Origin: CAWBAT01 sp046331665
GTDB taxonomy: Bacteria; Acidobacteriota; Terriglobia; Versatilivoradales; Versatilivoraceae
Direction of reading: 5' to 3'
Assembly (NCBI GenBank): GCA_046331665.1
Contig: JAXLQK010000012.1
Coordinates: forward strand, 124,001-188,000
DNA length: 64,000 bases
A program made the position numbers and the translations under genes. Below the pieces are notes generated by a model. The model was not told the DNA's origin. It made no database searches and saw only the letters and a program-made list of their open reading frames with translations. Positions 28,277 to 38,200 of the stretch are shown here, in pieces (position 1 is the stretch's first letter; every line of letters starts with the position of its first letter).

Positions 28277-28581
28277 TTCTATATGTTTCCTCGCTCATCC
28301 TTAATAATAAGTTTTCCAGTGGGTAGCCCTTCTTTGAGAACGACTCCCATCGATTAGCGACCCAGGCAAGATAGCCCCGGCGACCCTGTCACTGCGGCTT
28401 GGAGCGGCCTTCTCCGCCATCTCGTTGGAAGAGGCCTTCCGCGCGGACCAGAAGAGTGAGGTTTGGGCCTTCAGGACTGGTCAGGATATAAGCCAACTTG
28501 GACGCAAGGCGAGCCGGGTTGGAACGAAGAAATGGTTCGACTCAAACGACTTAATCTTGAGCAATCCAATTAAGTTTCCAG
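28277..28581. other. Intergenic region after tRNA-Val
   Basis: About 300 bases lie between the tRNA and the end of the secreted protein gene. On the minus strand a 44-codon open stretch (about 28555-28422) reads protein-like (KLAYILTSPEGPNLTLLVRA), but it has no start codon or ribosome site. It may be a gene scrap or chance. Nothing else was seen. Confidence 0.35.
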
Positions 28582-29043
28582 CTACTTTTCCGCGATGATA
28601 AGGGGGATTTTGATGTCGGTGGAAGAGCGGGCACAGTAATTTTCTTTTTCGGAACAATAAATGAAGGAGATTTTTCCATCCATATCGTATTCTCCCGTCC
28701 GAAGATCTTTTTTGGGAAGGATGGAAATTTTTAGAGGCTTTATCTCCCCAAAGTATTCCGGATCTTTACCGGCACTGGCCTCTTCAAACGACACCCGGTT
28801 CGTCACCTGAAAATTCGGATTGGGGGTAAACTGAAGTTTGGGGGCCGGCCGCTTGCCGAGCTTGAAGCCTTTCTCAACACTGAGTTCAAGAGTGACGGTT
28901 CCAGCTTCACCGGCCGTCAATCGGTTTGCGATGACCCGATGCTGCAGTACAATGTCTGAATTGGATTGTCCCCTTGCCGAAGGGATGAACGTAAAGGCTA
29001 AAAGAAGAAGCCATAGCTTCGAGTGAAGATTCATGGCGCTCAA
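28582..29043 (-). CDS. Secreted protein resembling a DsbD N-terminal domain
   Basis: The 153-residue protein has a signal peptide (LWLLLLAFTFIPSARGQS) and a soluble beta-sandwich-like body: NRLTAGEAGTVTLELSVEKG, EIKPLKISILPKKDLRTG, DGKISFIYCSEKENYCARSS. The closing segment with two cysteines (YCSEKENYC) resembles the alpha domain of DsbD-type proteins or the related protein-disulphide carriers, but the family cannot be fixed by eye and no membrane DsbD domain is attached. The alternative start is ATG at 29034. It reads away from pgsA. Confidence 0.6.
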   Translation of the reverse strand: MSAMNLHSKLWLLLLAFTFIPSARGQSNSDIVLQHRVIANRLTAGEAGTVTLELSVEKGFKLGKRPAPKLQFTPNPNFQVTNRVSFEEASAGKDPEYFGEIKPLKISILPKKDLRTGEYDMDGKISFIYCSEKENYCARSSTDIKIPLIIAEK

Positions 29044-29219
29044 GGCTTTCTGAAATGGGAGGCAAATGCGTTCATTTCACAATCATTGCCCATTCTCCGA
29101 GCTTCCCAGAATTGTTCTCTTCTGTCAAATTCACCGCGCCAAAGGTGAAAAGCATTGACTTTAATTTTCTGCCTTCGCTACGATCCAAATTTTTTGGGCT
29201 CTCTTGAGGTTGACGCGCC

Positions 29220-29786
29220 GTGACTTTCCAAGTTTTGACACCCGCTAACCAGTTGACGATCTTGCGAATGGTATTCATTCCAATCTTCGTCATTTTGCTG
29301 GTCTATGACTATCTGGGATGGGCATTCGCCATTTATATTCTGGCGGGTGTCACCGATGGGTTGGATGGACTGATGGCTCGGATGCTCCAGCAGAAAACCT
29401 CGCTGGGAGCCTACCTGGATCCGATAGCCGACAAGCTTCTTTTGACGACCTCGTTTGTCACACTTTCCATCAAGGGGCTGGCATTTCCTAATGTGATTCC
29501 CCTGTGGCTTACCATTATTGTGATCAGCCGTGATGTTATCCTTGTGGCAAGCGTGCTGATCATTGTCATTAGCACCGGCCACCGATCGTTTCCACCTTCC
29601 CTCTACGGGAAGTCAACCACCTGCCTCCAAATCATCACGATTTTAGCGGTCCTTTATTTCAATTATCAGCGAACGACCTGGGGAGGGATGAAGTGGCTGT
29701 TCTTAGTAACTGCCGCCATCACGGTCTTGTCGGGCTTGGATTATATCTACCGGGGGAAGAAAAAGTTAGTGTCGGATGTCAATTGA
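29220..29786 (+). CDS. pgsA: CDP-diacylglycerol-glycerol-3-phosphate 3-phosphatidyltransferase
   Basis: The 188-residue membrane enzyme makes phosphatidylglycerophosphate, the first committed step to phosphatidylglycerol. The CDP-alcohol phosphotransferase signature is complete: DGLDGLMAR followed by GAYLDPIADK, with the metal-binding aspartates. The N terminus VLTPANQLTILRMVFIP is typical of PgsA. About five or six helices are predicted. The start is GTG at 29220 (TTGAGG upstream). The next gene begins 15 bases after the stop, so both are probably one operon. Confidence 0.93.
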   Translation: MTFQVLTPANQLTILRMVFIPIFVILLVYDYLGWAFAIYILAGVTDGLDGLMARMLQQKTSLGAYLDPIADKLLLTTSFVTLSIKGLAFPNVIPLWLTIIVISRDVILVASVLIIVISTGHRSFPPSLYGKSTTCLQIITILAVLYFNYQRTTWGGMKWLFLVTAAITVLSGLDYIYRGKKKLVSDVN

Positions 29787-29801
29787 GGCGCAGAACCAGC
29801 A

Positions 29802-31169
29802 TTGTCTATGATCGCTAATCCATCTAGTTTGCTCGAATTTCAAGTGACAGGTGTGTTGATTCAAAGGGTTGAGTCCGGCTCGATTGCCGAAGAGGTAGGC
29901 CTGGAGGTTGGAGACCGGCTTTTAGCGATCAATGAACGCATGATCGAGGATGTTTTGGATTATCGCTTCGTGTCTGGTACCGTCGAATCCGACTTGACGT
30001 TGAAAGTGAGGAAAGCGGATGGAGAGATCTGGGAAATCGAAATCGAGAAAAACGAAGAGGAGGATCTGGGCCTCGAACTCGAGGGGATTCAAACCAGAAT
30101 CTGCAAGAATAATTGCATTTTCTGTTTTGTCCACCAGCTTCCTCGCGGGAAGCACATTCGTCGCACGCTTCGGGTGAAAGACGAAGATTTCCGACTCTCC
30201 TTTCTTTACGGGCACTACCTGACATTAACCAATTTGTCCGAAACTGACTTCCAGAGGATTTTCGAACAGAGACTTTCACCGCTTTATGTGTCAGTCCACG
30301 CCACTGACCCCGAGCTAAGAAGTTATCTGCTGCAAACCAGGAAGCCGGATGATCTGCTTGGGAATATGCGGCGGCTCATCGCAGGAGGTGTCAAACTCCA
30401 TACCCAGGTTGTCCTGATGCCCGGGATCAATGACGAGAAGCATCTGGAACGCACATTGGATGACTTGGTTCAATTTTATCCGTCCGTTCTCAGCGTCTCG
30501 ATCGTTCCGGTAGGATTGACGGACCATCGCAAAGGGCTTCCCCAGCTTAGATCAGTCGACGCGGCCTATGCAGTTTCCGCCATTGCCCATGTCGAGAAAA
30601 TCCAACAAAAATACCTTCGGGAGATCGGAGTGCCATTCTGTTTTCTCGGGGATGAGTTTTATCTAAAAGCCGGGAGGCCGATCCCGCCCCGGTCCCATTA
30701 TGGTGATTTTCCGTTGGTGGAAAACGGGGTGGGAATGGTCCGAAATTTTCTCGATGAGTTTGCCGAGGAACTCGCTCGCCCATGGAAACGGCGAGGGAAA
30801 TTCCCCATTCGTGGCACGGTTGTCACTGGCGTCCTCTTCCAGCCCATCCTTAAGCAATGCATCGATGAGATGAACGCCAAGTTTCAAACGGAATTGCGTT
30901 GCCTGCCTGCTGAAAATCGCTTTCTAGGCTCCGGAATAACGGTGGCAGGATTGCTGTCAGGGAGTGACATTCATGCGGCGGTCGGGAATCAATTCCATGG
31001 TGATTTTCTCATCATCCCGTCTGAATGTATGACCGGAGAAAACGACCTGTTTTTGGATGGCTGGACGCGCGCAGATTTGGAAGACCGGCTTCAAAAGCCA
31101 GTCCAGGATGGAGGAACTCACGTGAAGGAGTTCTTCCAACGGATCTTCTCCGGCCAGCCAACCGGCTAA
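29802..31169 (+). CDS. PDZ/radical-SAM-like/DUF512 iron-sulfur protein
   Basis: The 455-residue protein starts with a PDZ-like domain (VESGSIAEEVGLEVGDRLLAI), then a radical-SAM-type cysteine cluster C101, C105 and C108 in RICKNNCIFCFVHQLPRG, followed by a TIM-barrel-like region (SVHATDPELRSYLLQ, HTQVVLMPGIND). The C-terminal DUF512 domain ends with TVAGLLSGSDI and PSECMTGENDLFLDG. This architecture is a known conserved but uncharacterised family; the reaction is unknown. Alternative start is ATG at 29808. It lies 15 bases after pgsA and ends convergent, 19 bases from a SAM hydrolase gene. Confidence 0.88.
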   Translation: MSMIANPSSLLEFQVTGVLIQRVESGSIAEEVGLEVGDRLLAINERMIEDVLDYRFVSGTVESDLTLKVRKADGEIWEIEIEKNEEEDLGLELEGIQTRICKNNCIFCFVHQLPRGKHIRRTLRVKDEDFRLSFLYGHYLTLTNLSETDFQRIFEQRLSPLYVSVHATDPELRSYLLQTRKPDDLLGNMRRLIAGGVKLHTQVVLMPGINDEKHLERTLDDLVQFYPSVLSVSIVPVGLTDHRKGLPQLRSVDAAYAVSAIAHVEKIQQKYLREIGVPFCFLGDEFYLKAGRPIPPRSHYGDFPLVENGVGMVRNFLDEFAEELARPWKRRGKFPIRGTVVTGVLFQPILKQCIDEMNAKFQTELRCLPAENRFLGSGITVAGLLSGSDIHAAVGNQFHGDFLIIPSECMTGENDLFLDGWTRADLEDRLQKPVQDGGTHVKEFFQRIFSGQPTG

Positions 31170-31188
31170 AACCATCGGGCCTTCCTTC

Positions 31189-31992
31189 TTACAAGGACGA
31201 AACGATTTCAAAGGTTCTTCCCGCCTGAACCCCCAGCAAGGCCGCCGCAGATTCCCGGTTCGCAGAAATTTCCAAGAAACCTGAACTCCCCCAGATTGTG
31301 AACAGTGCGCCAGGTAATCCTTCCGAATAGGACGACAAATGGTTCGCGATTTCATGGTTCCCGACTCGCAGGACAGGCTGGCCTGAGGTATCCGGTAGCT
31401 TCCCTGCCTTGATGTTCGTGATGACATTTCCGAATTTATCAATCCAGAGAATTGTCCCCTGCAGGCCCCCCTTTTCATGCTTGAGAGCAGGAAGTGAGAG
31501 TTTCACCCAATCTTCGATCAGGGGACCAAACTCGTGAGGAGGAGTTCCCCTTGCCAGCCAACCGGCCACGGGTGCAAAGATATCTCTCCCGTGAAACGTG
31601 TGGCTCGTAGGCTTCAAAAAGAAGCGGTCGCTGGTCAGATGGTAGGCTTGAATGTGGTGTTCTTCTTCAAGTGACGGAGAAAAAATTCCATTGTCGGGTC
31701 CCACGAAAAAGTAATTTTCCGTCTGAAAAAGGATCGGTCGCCGAAGACTTCCAACCCCTGGATCAACCACTGCAACATGGATGGATCCTTTGGGGAAAAA
31801 TCGATAGCTGGACTTCAAGGCAAATCCGCCCCCAAGAATGTCTTGGGAATGAACGGCGTGGGTGATGTCGATGATTCGACAATTGGGGTAAACGTTGAGG
31901 ATAACCCCTTTCATGATTCCTACATAGGGGTCGTGTAATCCGAAATCGGTCGTCAGCGTTATCAGGGGCCTGGGACAAGACTCCATAATCAT
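31189..31992 (-). CDS. SAM hydroxide adenosyltransferase (DUF62 family)
   Basis: The 267-residue protein belongs to the fluorinase/chlorinase superfamily that, in its commonest form, hydrolyses S-adenosylmethionine to adenosine and methionine. Family motifs are ITLTTDFGLHDPYVG at the N terminus, DITHAVHSQDI, VVDPGVGSLRRPI (Asp and Arg of the Asp-Arg-His set), VGPDNGIFSP, TFHGRDIFAPVAGWLA (His) and IDKFGNVITNI in the C-terminal barrel. There is no 23-residue fluorinase insertion, so hydroxide use is favoured. It reads toward the DUF512 gene. Confidence 0.92.
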   Translation of the reverse strand: MIMESCPRPLITLTTDFGLHDPYVGIMKGVILNVYPNCRIIDITHAVHSQDILGGGFALKSSYRFFPKGSIHVAVVDPGVGSLRRPILFQTENYFFVGPDNGIFSPSLEEEHHIQAYHLTSDRFFLKPTSHTFHGRDIFAPVAGWLARGTPPHEFGPLIEDWVKLSLPALKHEKGGLQGTILWIDKFGNVITNIKAGKLPDTSGQPVLRVGNHEIANHLSSYSEGLPGALFTIWGSSGFLEISANRESAAALLGVQAGRTFEIVSSL

Positions 31993-32066
31993 CCTGAATG
32001 TCGAGTGCAGTTCATTGAGTCCGGTACCTTTGAGAAGCTACCACGGTCCTATTGAATTTCGCTCTA

Positions 32067-33693
32067 CTACAAGTTTCCCTTCTTTAATTCTGAAGCGAGA
32101 AAATCGCTGGACCTCCATGCCAGTGCCAGAATGGTCAGGGTTGGATTTTTTTCCGTGGCCGTTGGGAAGGCGCTTCCATCGACAACAAATAGGTTTTTGA
32201 CTTCATGCATCTGGCAGAATCCGTTGAGAGCCGAGCGTTTCGGATCGCTTCCCATGCGGCATGTTCCATGTTCGTGAATGGCCTTCCCGGGAATGTCGAC
32301 CTTTCCTCGCTGGTAACCGATCAGTTCTGCCCCCGCGGTGTGCATGACTTCCTCAGCCGTGTCGAACATTTCTTCCAACATTTTTTGCTCGTTCACTCCG
32401 AGCGAAAACACGATTTTAGGAAGGGGAATTCCGTAAGCATCGAGTGGTGTTCCTTCAACAGAAACGTGATTCTCCCGCCGCGGAAGGACTTCCCCGTAGG
32501 GATGCATCGCGACCCAGGCCGGGTAACGGCGTTTGATCTCTTTCTTGAAGCTGGAACCAAAACCCGGCAAATCCTTGGCATAATGGCTGGCTCCAGGTTG
32601 GCATCCTATGCCCCAGAATTGGGAGCCAAAGCCGCGCAGATAGTTTCGAGGTTTGCCTCGGTGATTGAACCGCGGCATGTAGAGATGCTCCCCCCCGATT
32701 CCATCATCATTGCTCGATGGCATTCCGTAGAGCTCTGGAAGGAATGCATGAACATGAAAACGGACCTGCTCACAAAGGTACTTACCAATAACGTCGGACC
32801 CATTTCCGATGCCGTTGGGATATTGGGAGGACTTGGAGTTGAGCGGGATTCGAGTTGAATCAATGCAGGCACCCAGGTGCTGCTTGCCTCGCGCGCCCGA
32901 AACTCTTCTTTATTGCCGGTCGAAATATTGGACCGAGTCCGCCAGTCCACGGTCGTTGGGGAGGATTCTTGCCACGACAGCGTTGGTACCGCAGGGTTAA
33001 GTTTCCGGTTTCAAGAGCAAATGGGATGAGATGGTCCGCCGAACAAAAAGATGCCGTATCACAGCCCCCGCCCACAGGCTCCGCAATAATGACGAGGAGG
33101 AAAACCACGCGATGCGGCTGGGTAACACGGCTTTGCGGTTAGGAACCATCGGAATGCCGACCGGCAACGAGCGCATCAACAGGTACTCGCCGCAGCGCAG
33201 GCGCGGAGAGCCCAAGCAGCTGCCGGGGGCGCGTCAGAGTCATCCGTTCCGCCGCAGACTCCGATGAACTGATCGACTTTGTCGTAATAAGGCGCAATGT
33301 CCTGATAGGAGATTGGCCAGGGGATTTCCCAGCCATCACGACTGGCGGCGCAAATCCAGGTCGCCATAACCAGGGACACCCGGCCCCAAATGTTGGTTTT
33401 CCTCAAGTCCCCAGACGCGCGTCAGGTCGGGAAGCGGTGGACGGGGTCAGATATGGCTGCTCTCGCTGGCTCAACGGGAATTCCGGAGGATGCAAGCCCC
33501 GCTGCTCCCGCTCGCGGGCCTCATCGGGCCAGACATGCGTCCAATAGTCGGCCCGCTTAAAGCGTTCTCCCGCGTCCAGCATCAGCACTTTGGCGCCTTG
33601 GCGCGTCAAGTTCCAAGCGGCCATTCCGCCCGAGGCTCCTGAGCCAATTACGATGACATCATATTGAACTGATGAGGAGTCCGTTTTCTGCAT
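32067..33693 (-). pseudogene. GMC-family FAD oxidoreductase, frame-disrupted
   Basis: The ATG at 33693 starts a Rossmann FAD domain (DVIVIGSGASGGMAAWNLTR, then LMLDAGERF). This frame stops at 33403. The protein goes on in shifted frames: EIPWPISYQDIAPYYDKVDQ (about 33330-33270), DHLIPFALETGNL (about 33040), YPNGIGNGSDVIGKYLCEQ (about 32830-32770) and then one long frame from 32723 to 32067 with MPRFNHRGKPRNYLRG, the C-terminal GMC motif HEHGTCRMGSDP and DGSAFPT...NPTLTILALAWRSS. Together these equal a whole GMC oxidoreductase of the gluconate-2-dehydrogenase large-subunit type. No small subunit or cytochrome partner is adjacent. At least four indels separate the pieces. Confidence 0.85.
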
Positions 33694-33779
33694 GCACACC
33701 TGGATTGAGTTTATGGGACGAGTCAAATAAAGCAAGACCCACCTGACACGAACAATTCTAAGCGCGTGGGTGAGGAAGA

Positions 33780-33915
33780 ACAAGCAGGGTGAGTAAGTGT
33801 AGGTCGTGGTTCCGACCTCCATTGAAGTCACCATCCGGTTCTCTGCATCGTAGGTCATCGTCCGTCGTAGCTTCGGTGATCATATTTCCCGAGGCGTCAT
33901 AGGCATATCAGCCGA
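33780..33915 (-). pseudogene. RHS/YD-repeat fragment
   Basis: Two consecutive YD motifs can be read in two adjacent minus frames: YAYDASGNMITEATTDD at about 33913-33860 and TYDAENRMVTSMEVGTTTY at about 33858-33790, ending in TYSP and then running into unrelated sequence. The one-base frame change falls between them. It is a remnant of an RHS core lying directly before the GMC oxidoreductase start on the same strand. It resembles, but is not contiguous with, the RHS gene at the left end of the window. Confidence 0.75.
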
Positions 33916-34254
33916 TTCCTCTTGTTCGTAGCGGGAGCGAAAAGCTCCTGTCGGCACTGGCTAATCCGGTTATAGTGGAGAATACCATCCAGAGGGGAGG
34001 AACAAAATCGATTTTCTGACTGACCTGAATTCGGCCTTGTCACCGACATGGTCAGAAAGAGAATGATTTGAACCGCTCTTCTGCTTATTTAATATTTAAG
34101 GGGCGGCCCTAATTTCTAATTTTCCCTTCATTTTTTGGAAACGACAAAAATTATTATGGTATTCGCAGGCCTACTTGTCCTTGAAGGGGTTGAATGTGCT
34201 GGCAGGATTTGATTCGACCCCTCCAGGGTGAAGGTATGGGTGGCGTGGGCCCCC

Positions 34255-34282
34255 CCCGGGTAGCGCTAGTGCGCAGCCCGGG
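34255..34282. repeat. GC-rich imperfect inverted repeat (hairpin)
   Basis: CCCGGG, then A/G-spaced GCGC, a TAGT loop, GCGC and CCCGGG form a hairpin with a roughly 10-bp stem. It is preceded by a run of eight C. No T-run follows on either strand, so a classical terminator is unlikely. It may be a REP-like palindrome. Confidence 0.5.
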
Positions 34283-34500
34283 AGCTTCTCAGCTTAATCC
34301 TTCGGGGATTTCCCGAGAATATTAATTGAGGTTCGTACGCGGTGATCGAATCGCCGGGCTGGTGCGAAGCTTAAGGCATGGAAAATTGAAAACTGGTCAT
34401 TCGAAGCGATCAATAAGGCGAACACGCCGTTATAAACAAAACCACGTCCTGGTCTTTTACCGCCCTCAATGCGCCCACTGTTTCACAGGTCAATTGCTCC

Positions 34501-34529
34501 TTGACGTTCTGCACCTCGGATGATAAATT
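34501..34529 (+). promoter_or_regulatory. Candidate sigma70-type promoter for the act-cox operon
   Basis: TTGACG at 34501 (5 of 6 to consensus) is followed after 17 bases by TAAATT (4 of 6) at 34524. It lies about 65 bases before the actA start and points the right way. Chance occurrence is quite possible. Confidence 0.25.
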
Positions 34530-34594
34530 CACGCCTCATTATTGGCCGAGAGTCTGCTCAGCCTCTTTTTCTGTTATGGATAGCGTAAGCTTCT

Positions 34595-35248
34595 CGTGGC
34601 GCGATTTTTCATCGCAGTACCAACACAATCTCCCGGGTAACGATTTTTGGAGCGATTTTCATTATCGCGGCGCTCCTGACCGTGGCGTTGATGATTAATC
34701 GCTCAGGATATGTTACGCAAGCAGGTATTCCCGCGAACAACCGATACCCTTCAGTCACCAGCACCATGTCGGCGCAATTGGGATCGATTGCCGTTATTGC
34801 CATACGACGGTTGAGAATTCCAAGTTTGCCAACATTCCCCCTACCAAGACCTGCATGAACTGTCATTCCCAAATTTGGTCAACGAGTCCTACCTTGAGAC
34901 CTGTTCGTGAAAGTTTTCGCAAAAGGACCAATCCAATTTCCTGGGTACGGGTCCATGACTTACCCGACTTTGCTTACTTCAACCACAGTATTCATGTGAA
35001 CAAGGGGGAGTTGGCTGTTCGACGTGCCACGGACGAGTAGATCCGTATGCCGCTTGTCTGGCAGCGCGTCCCTCCAAATGGGTGGTTGTGTGGATTGTCA
35101 TCGCCATCCGGAACAATATGTTCGTCCGCGAGAAGAAGTGTTTAATATGGACTACCAACCACCCTCAGATCCGGTGCAGCTTGGCTATAGACTCGTGAAG
35201 GAATACAAGGTCCAGAGCTTTACTTATTGTTCAACGTGCCATCGATGA
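34595..35248 (+). pseudogene. actA: ActA, pentaheme cytochrome c subunit of alternative complex III (frameshifted)
   Basis: Read across three frames this is a complete ActA: one N-terminal membrane helix (TIFGAIFIIAALLTVALMI), then QHHVGAIGIDCRYCHTTVE, TKTCMNCHSQIW, HDLPDFAYFNHSIHV, CSTCHGRVD, CVDCHRHPEQYVRPREE and a final YCSTCHR before the stop. That makes five CxxCH heme sites, the number expected for ActA, which accepts electrons from the iron-sulfur subunit. Frame breaks lie near 34600-34610 and 34740, in a run of five G at 35002-35010, and near 35050-35080. The TGA overlaps the actB ATG (ATGA). Strong conservation of all residues argues that most breaks are sequence errors rather than decay. 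Confidence 0.88.
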
Positions 35249-38200
35249 AAAGAACGCCAAGTCTTAATGACCAGGAGTTGCTCCGGTCAAAATTGAATCA
35301 GAGTCAGGGACAAGCCTACTGGCGGAGTCTCGAAGAACTGGCAGGCACTCCGGAATTTCAGGAATATCTGTACCGCGAGTTTCCGCAGAATGCCGACCAG
35401 TGGGTGGATCCGGTCGGTCGTCGTCGATTTCTGCAATTGATGGGAGCCTCGCTGGCGTTAGCTGGTTTAAGCGCGTGTACGAAGCAGCCTGCCGAACATA
35501 TTGTTCCCTACGTTAAAGCGCCGGAAGGCCTTGTGCCCGGGAAACCGCTTTTCTTTGCTTCCGCACGATCGCATATGGGTATCTCCGAAGGCCTGCTGGT
35601 GGAAAGTCATATGGGTCGCCCGACCAAAGTTGAGGGCAACCCGGAACATCCCGCCAGTCTTGGTTCGACCGATGTTCTGTCACAAGCCTCCATCCTCACC
35701 CTTTATGATCCCGATCGATCCCAGACCGTCACGCAATTCGGCGAAATTCGTTCCTATCCCTCCTTCCTTGGCGAGATGAAGAATGCAGTGTCTACTTTCA
35801 GGGGGAACCGAGGGGCGGGGCTCCACTTCCTCCTCGAGAGCACCTCTTCACCTTCGTTGTTGTCAATGATCAATGAGCTGCAGAATTTGTATCCGCTCTC
35901 CCAATGGCACGAGTACGATGCCGTGGGACTTGAGATGACGCGCCAAGGAATAAAGTCAGCCTTCGGCGAAGATTTGGAGCTCCAATACGACTTTTCGAAG
36001 GCCGACGTGGTTCTTTCCCTGGATGCGGATTTTCTTTCCGAATTCCCGGGACGCCTCCGCTACACGCGTGAGTTTGTGTCGCGGCGCCGCTTGCGGGAAG
36101 GCTCCTTTGAAATGAATCGGCTTTACGTCGTGGAGACCACACCTACGACCACGGGATCCATGGCGGACCATCGTTTGCCCTTGAGTGCGGCGGAAATCGA
36201 GAGCTTTGCCCGAGCCCTGGCCAAGGAACTGGGAATCCCGGTTGAGTCTCATGCCGGGGAGGAGGCGCCTGGCGCCGCCTGGATCGGTCCACTTGCCAAG
36301 GACCTGAGACGAAGTTCAGGGAAATCGATTGTCGTCGCTGGGGAGCATCAATCGCTGGCGGTTCATGTTCTCGCCCACGCCATGAACGAAGCCCTCGGAA
36401 ACTTGAACCAAACGGTTTTCTGCACGGATCCACTGCTGCCAAGTTCGCAGGCCAAGATGTCGTCGTTGCAAGGTCTTGTTCAGGCAATGGCTTCTGGAAA
36501 AGTGGAAACGCTGGTCATCCTCGGCGGCAATCCGGTTTATACAGCGCCGGTTGACTTAAATTTCTTGGATGCCTTGTTCAAAGTGAAGCTCCGGGTTCAT
36601 CTGGGGCTCTATCAAGATGAGACCTCCGTGCAATGCCACTGGCATATTCCTGAAGCCCATTTCCTGGAGTCCTGGGGTGATGGGCGGGCATATGACGGGA
36701 CGGTGACGCTTTCTCAACCGCTGATTGCGCCTCTCTACGATGGAAAAACCGCTCATGAATTGCTGGCAGCCCTGACGGAGCGACCCGATAGGACAAGCTA
36801 TGATATCGTTCGCGAGTATTGGAAAGCCAACTGGCCTCATCCCGTACCATCTGTCAAGAAGCCCAGCCCGGCGACCGCTTCTTCGCCAGCCGAGGCAGAG
36901 GATTCTTTTGAACAGCCGTGGCGGCAAGCCGTTCATGACGGGTTCATGGTAGGCACGGCCTTGCCGCGAAGGAAGGCGGCACTACAGACAGATTGGATCA
37001 ATCAACTGAATTCAGCCGCGCCGCTTGCTGTCTCGGCAAACGACAGTTTCGAGATTTATTTTCGGCCCGATCCCCATATTTTTGATGGTCGGTTTGCCAA
37101 TAATGGCTGGTTGCAGGAATTACCCAAACCCCAAACCCGGCTGACTTGGGATAATGCCGCCTTGATCAGCCAGGCCACCGCCCGAAAACTGCGCCTCAAT
37201 AATGAAGAAGTTGTCGAGCTTACGTATCGAGGACGGAAGATTCAAGCCCCAGTGTGGATTCTGCCCGGTCAAAGTGCCAATGCGGTTACGGTCCATTTGG
37301 GATATGGCCGGACTCGAGTCGGAAGAGTGGGACGGGGGACAGGGTTCAACGCGTACCTGCTTCGTACAGGGGATGCTCCCTGGTTTGGTTCCGGTCTGGA
37401 GATTCGGAAGACAGGGGAGCGCTACCCTCTGGCTTGCACCCAAAATCATTCCAGCATGGAAGGGCGAAACTTGGTTAGGGCCGGTACTCTGGAAGAGTTC
37501 AAACAAAATCCGGAGTTCATCCAGGAGATGGGAGAAGCGCCTGCCAATGGGCTTTCCATGTACCCTGCGGTTCAGTACGAAGGAAATGCCTGGGGAATGG
37601 TGATCGATTTGAATGCATGCACAGGGTGCAACGCGTGCACTGTTGCATGCCAATCAGAAAACAACATCCCGGTCGTCGGCAAGGAGCAGGTCATCATAGG
37701 CCGTGAAATGCATTGGATCCGAGTAGATCGCTATTTCAAAGGCGAGGAAGAGAACCCAGAAACCTATCACCAGCCAGTGCCTTGCATGCAATGTGAGAGT
37801 GCTCCCTGCGAAGTCGTTTGCCCGGTGGGTGCCACCACGCACAGCAACGAAGGATTGAATGACATGACCTACAATCGCTGTGTGGGGACGCGCTATTGCT
37901 TGAATAACTGTCCGTATAAAGTCCGGCGGTTTAATTTTCTCCTTTATTCCGATTTTGAGACTCCGAGCCTGAAGTTGGGTCGGAATCCTGATGTCACGGT
38001 CAGATCGCGTGGTGTCATGGAGAAATGTACTTACTGTGTTCAGCGAATCAATGCCGTCAAGATCGAAGCGGAAAAAGGGGATCGACCCATTCGGGATGGC
38101 GAGATCGTCACTGCTTGTGAAGCCGTTTGCCCCGCTCAAGCCATCACGTTTGGGAATCTGAACGATCCTGCAAGTCGGGTGTCTAGGCTCAAAGGTGAAA

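Larger units (their letters stand above)
33916..34594. other. Intergenic region before the ACIII operon
   Basis: Nearly 700 bases with no convincing gene. Features seen are two hairpins (33931-33952 and 34255-34282), a stretch of low complexity around 34080-34150, and a promoter-like pair at 34501-34529. The only ORF of note (34326-34523) has no protein-like composition. It contains the divergent control region for the respiratory operon and the minus-strand GMC gene. Confidence 0.4.

Noticed and set aside
33440..33470. GGGGTCAGAT motif as a mobile-element end
   Set aside because: It lies within the GMC coding frame and has no matching partner.
34326..34523. ORF with a CAHC motif before actA
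   Set aside because: The Cys pair is not CxxCH and the rest is basic, low-quality sequence; the true ActA start lies after it.
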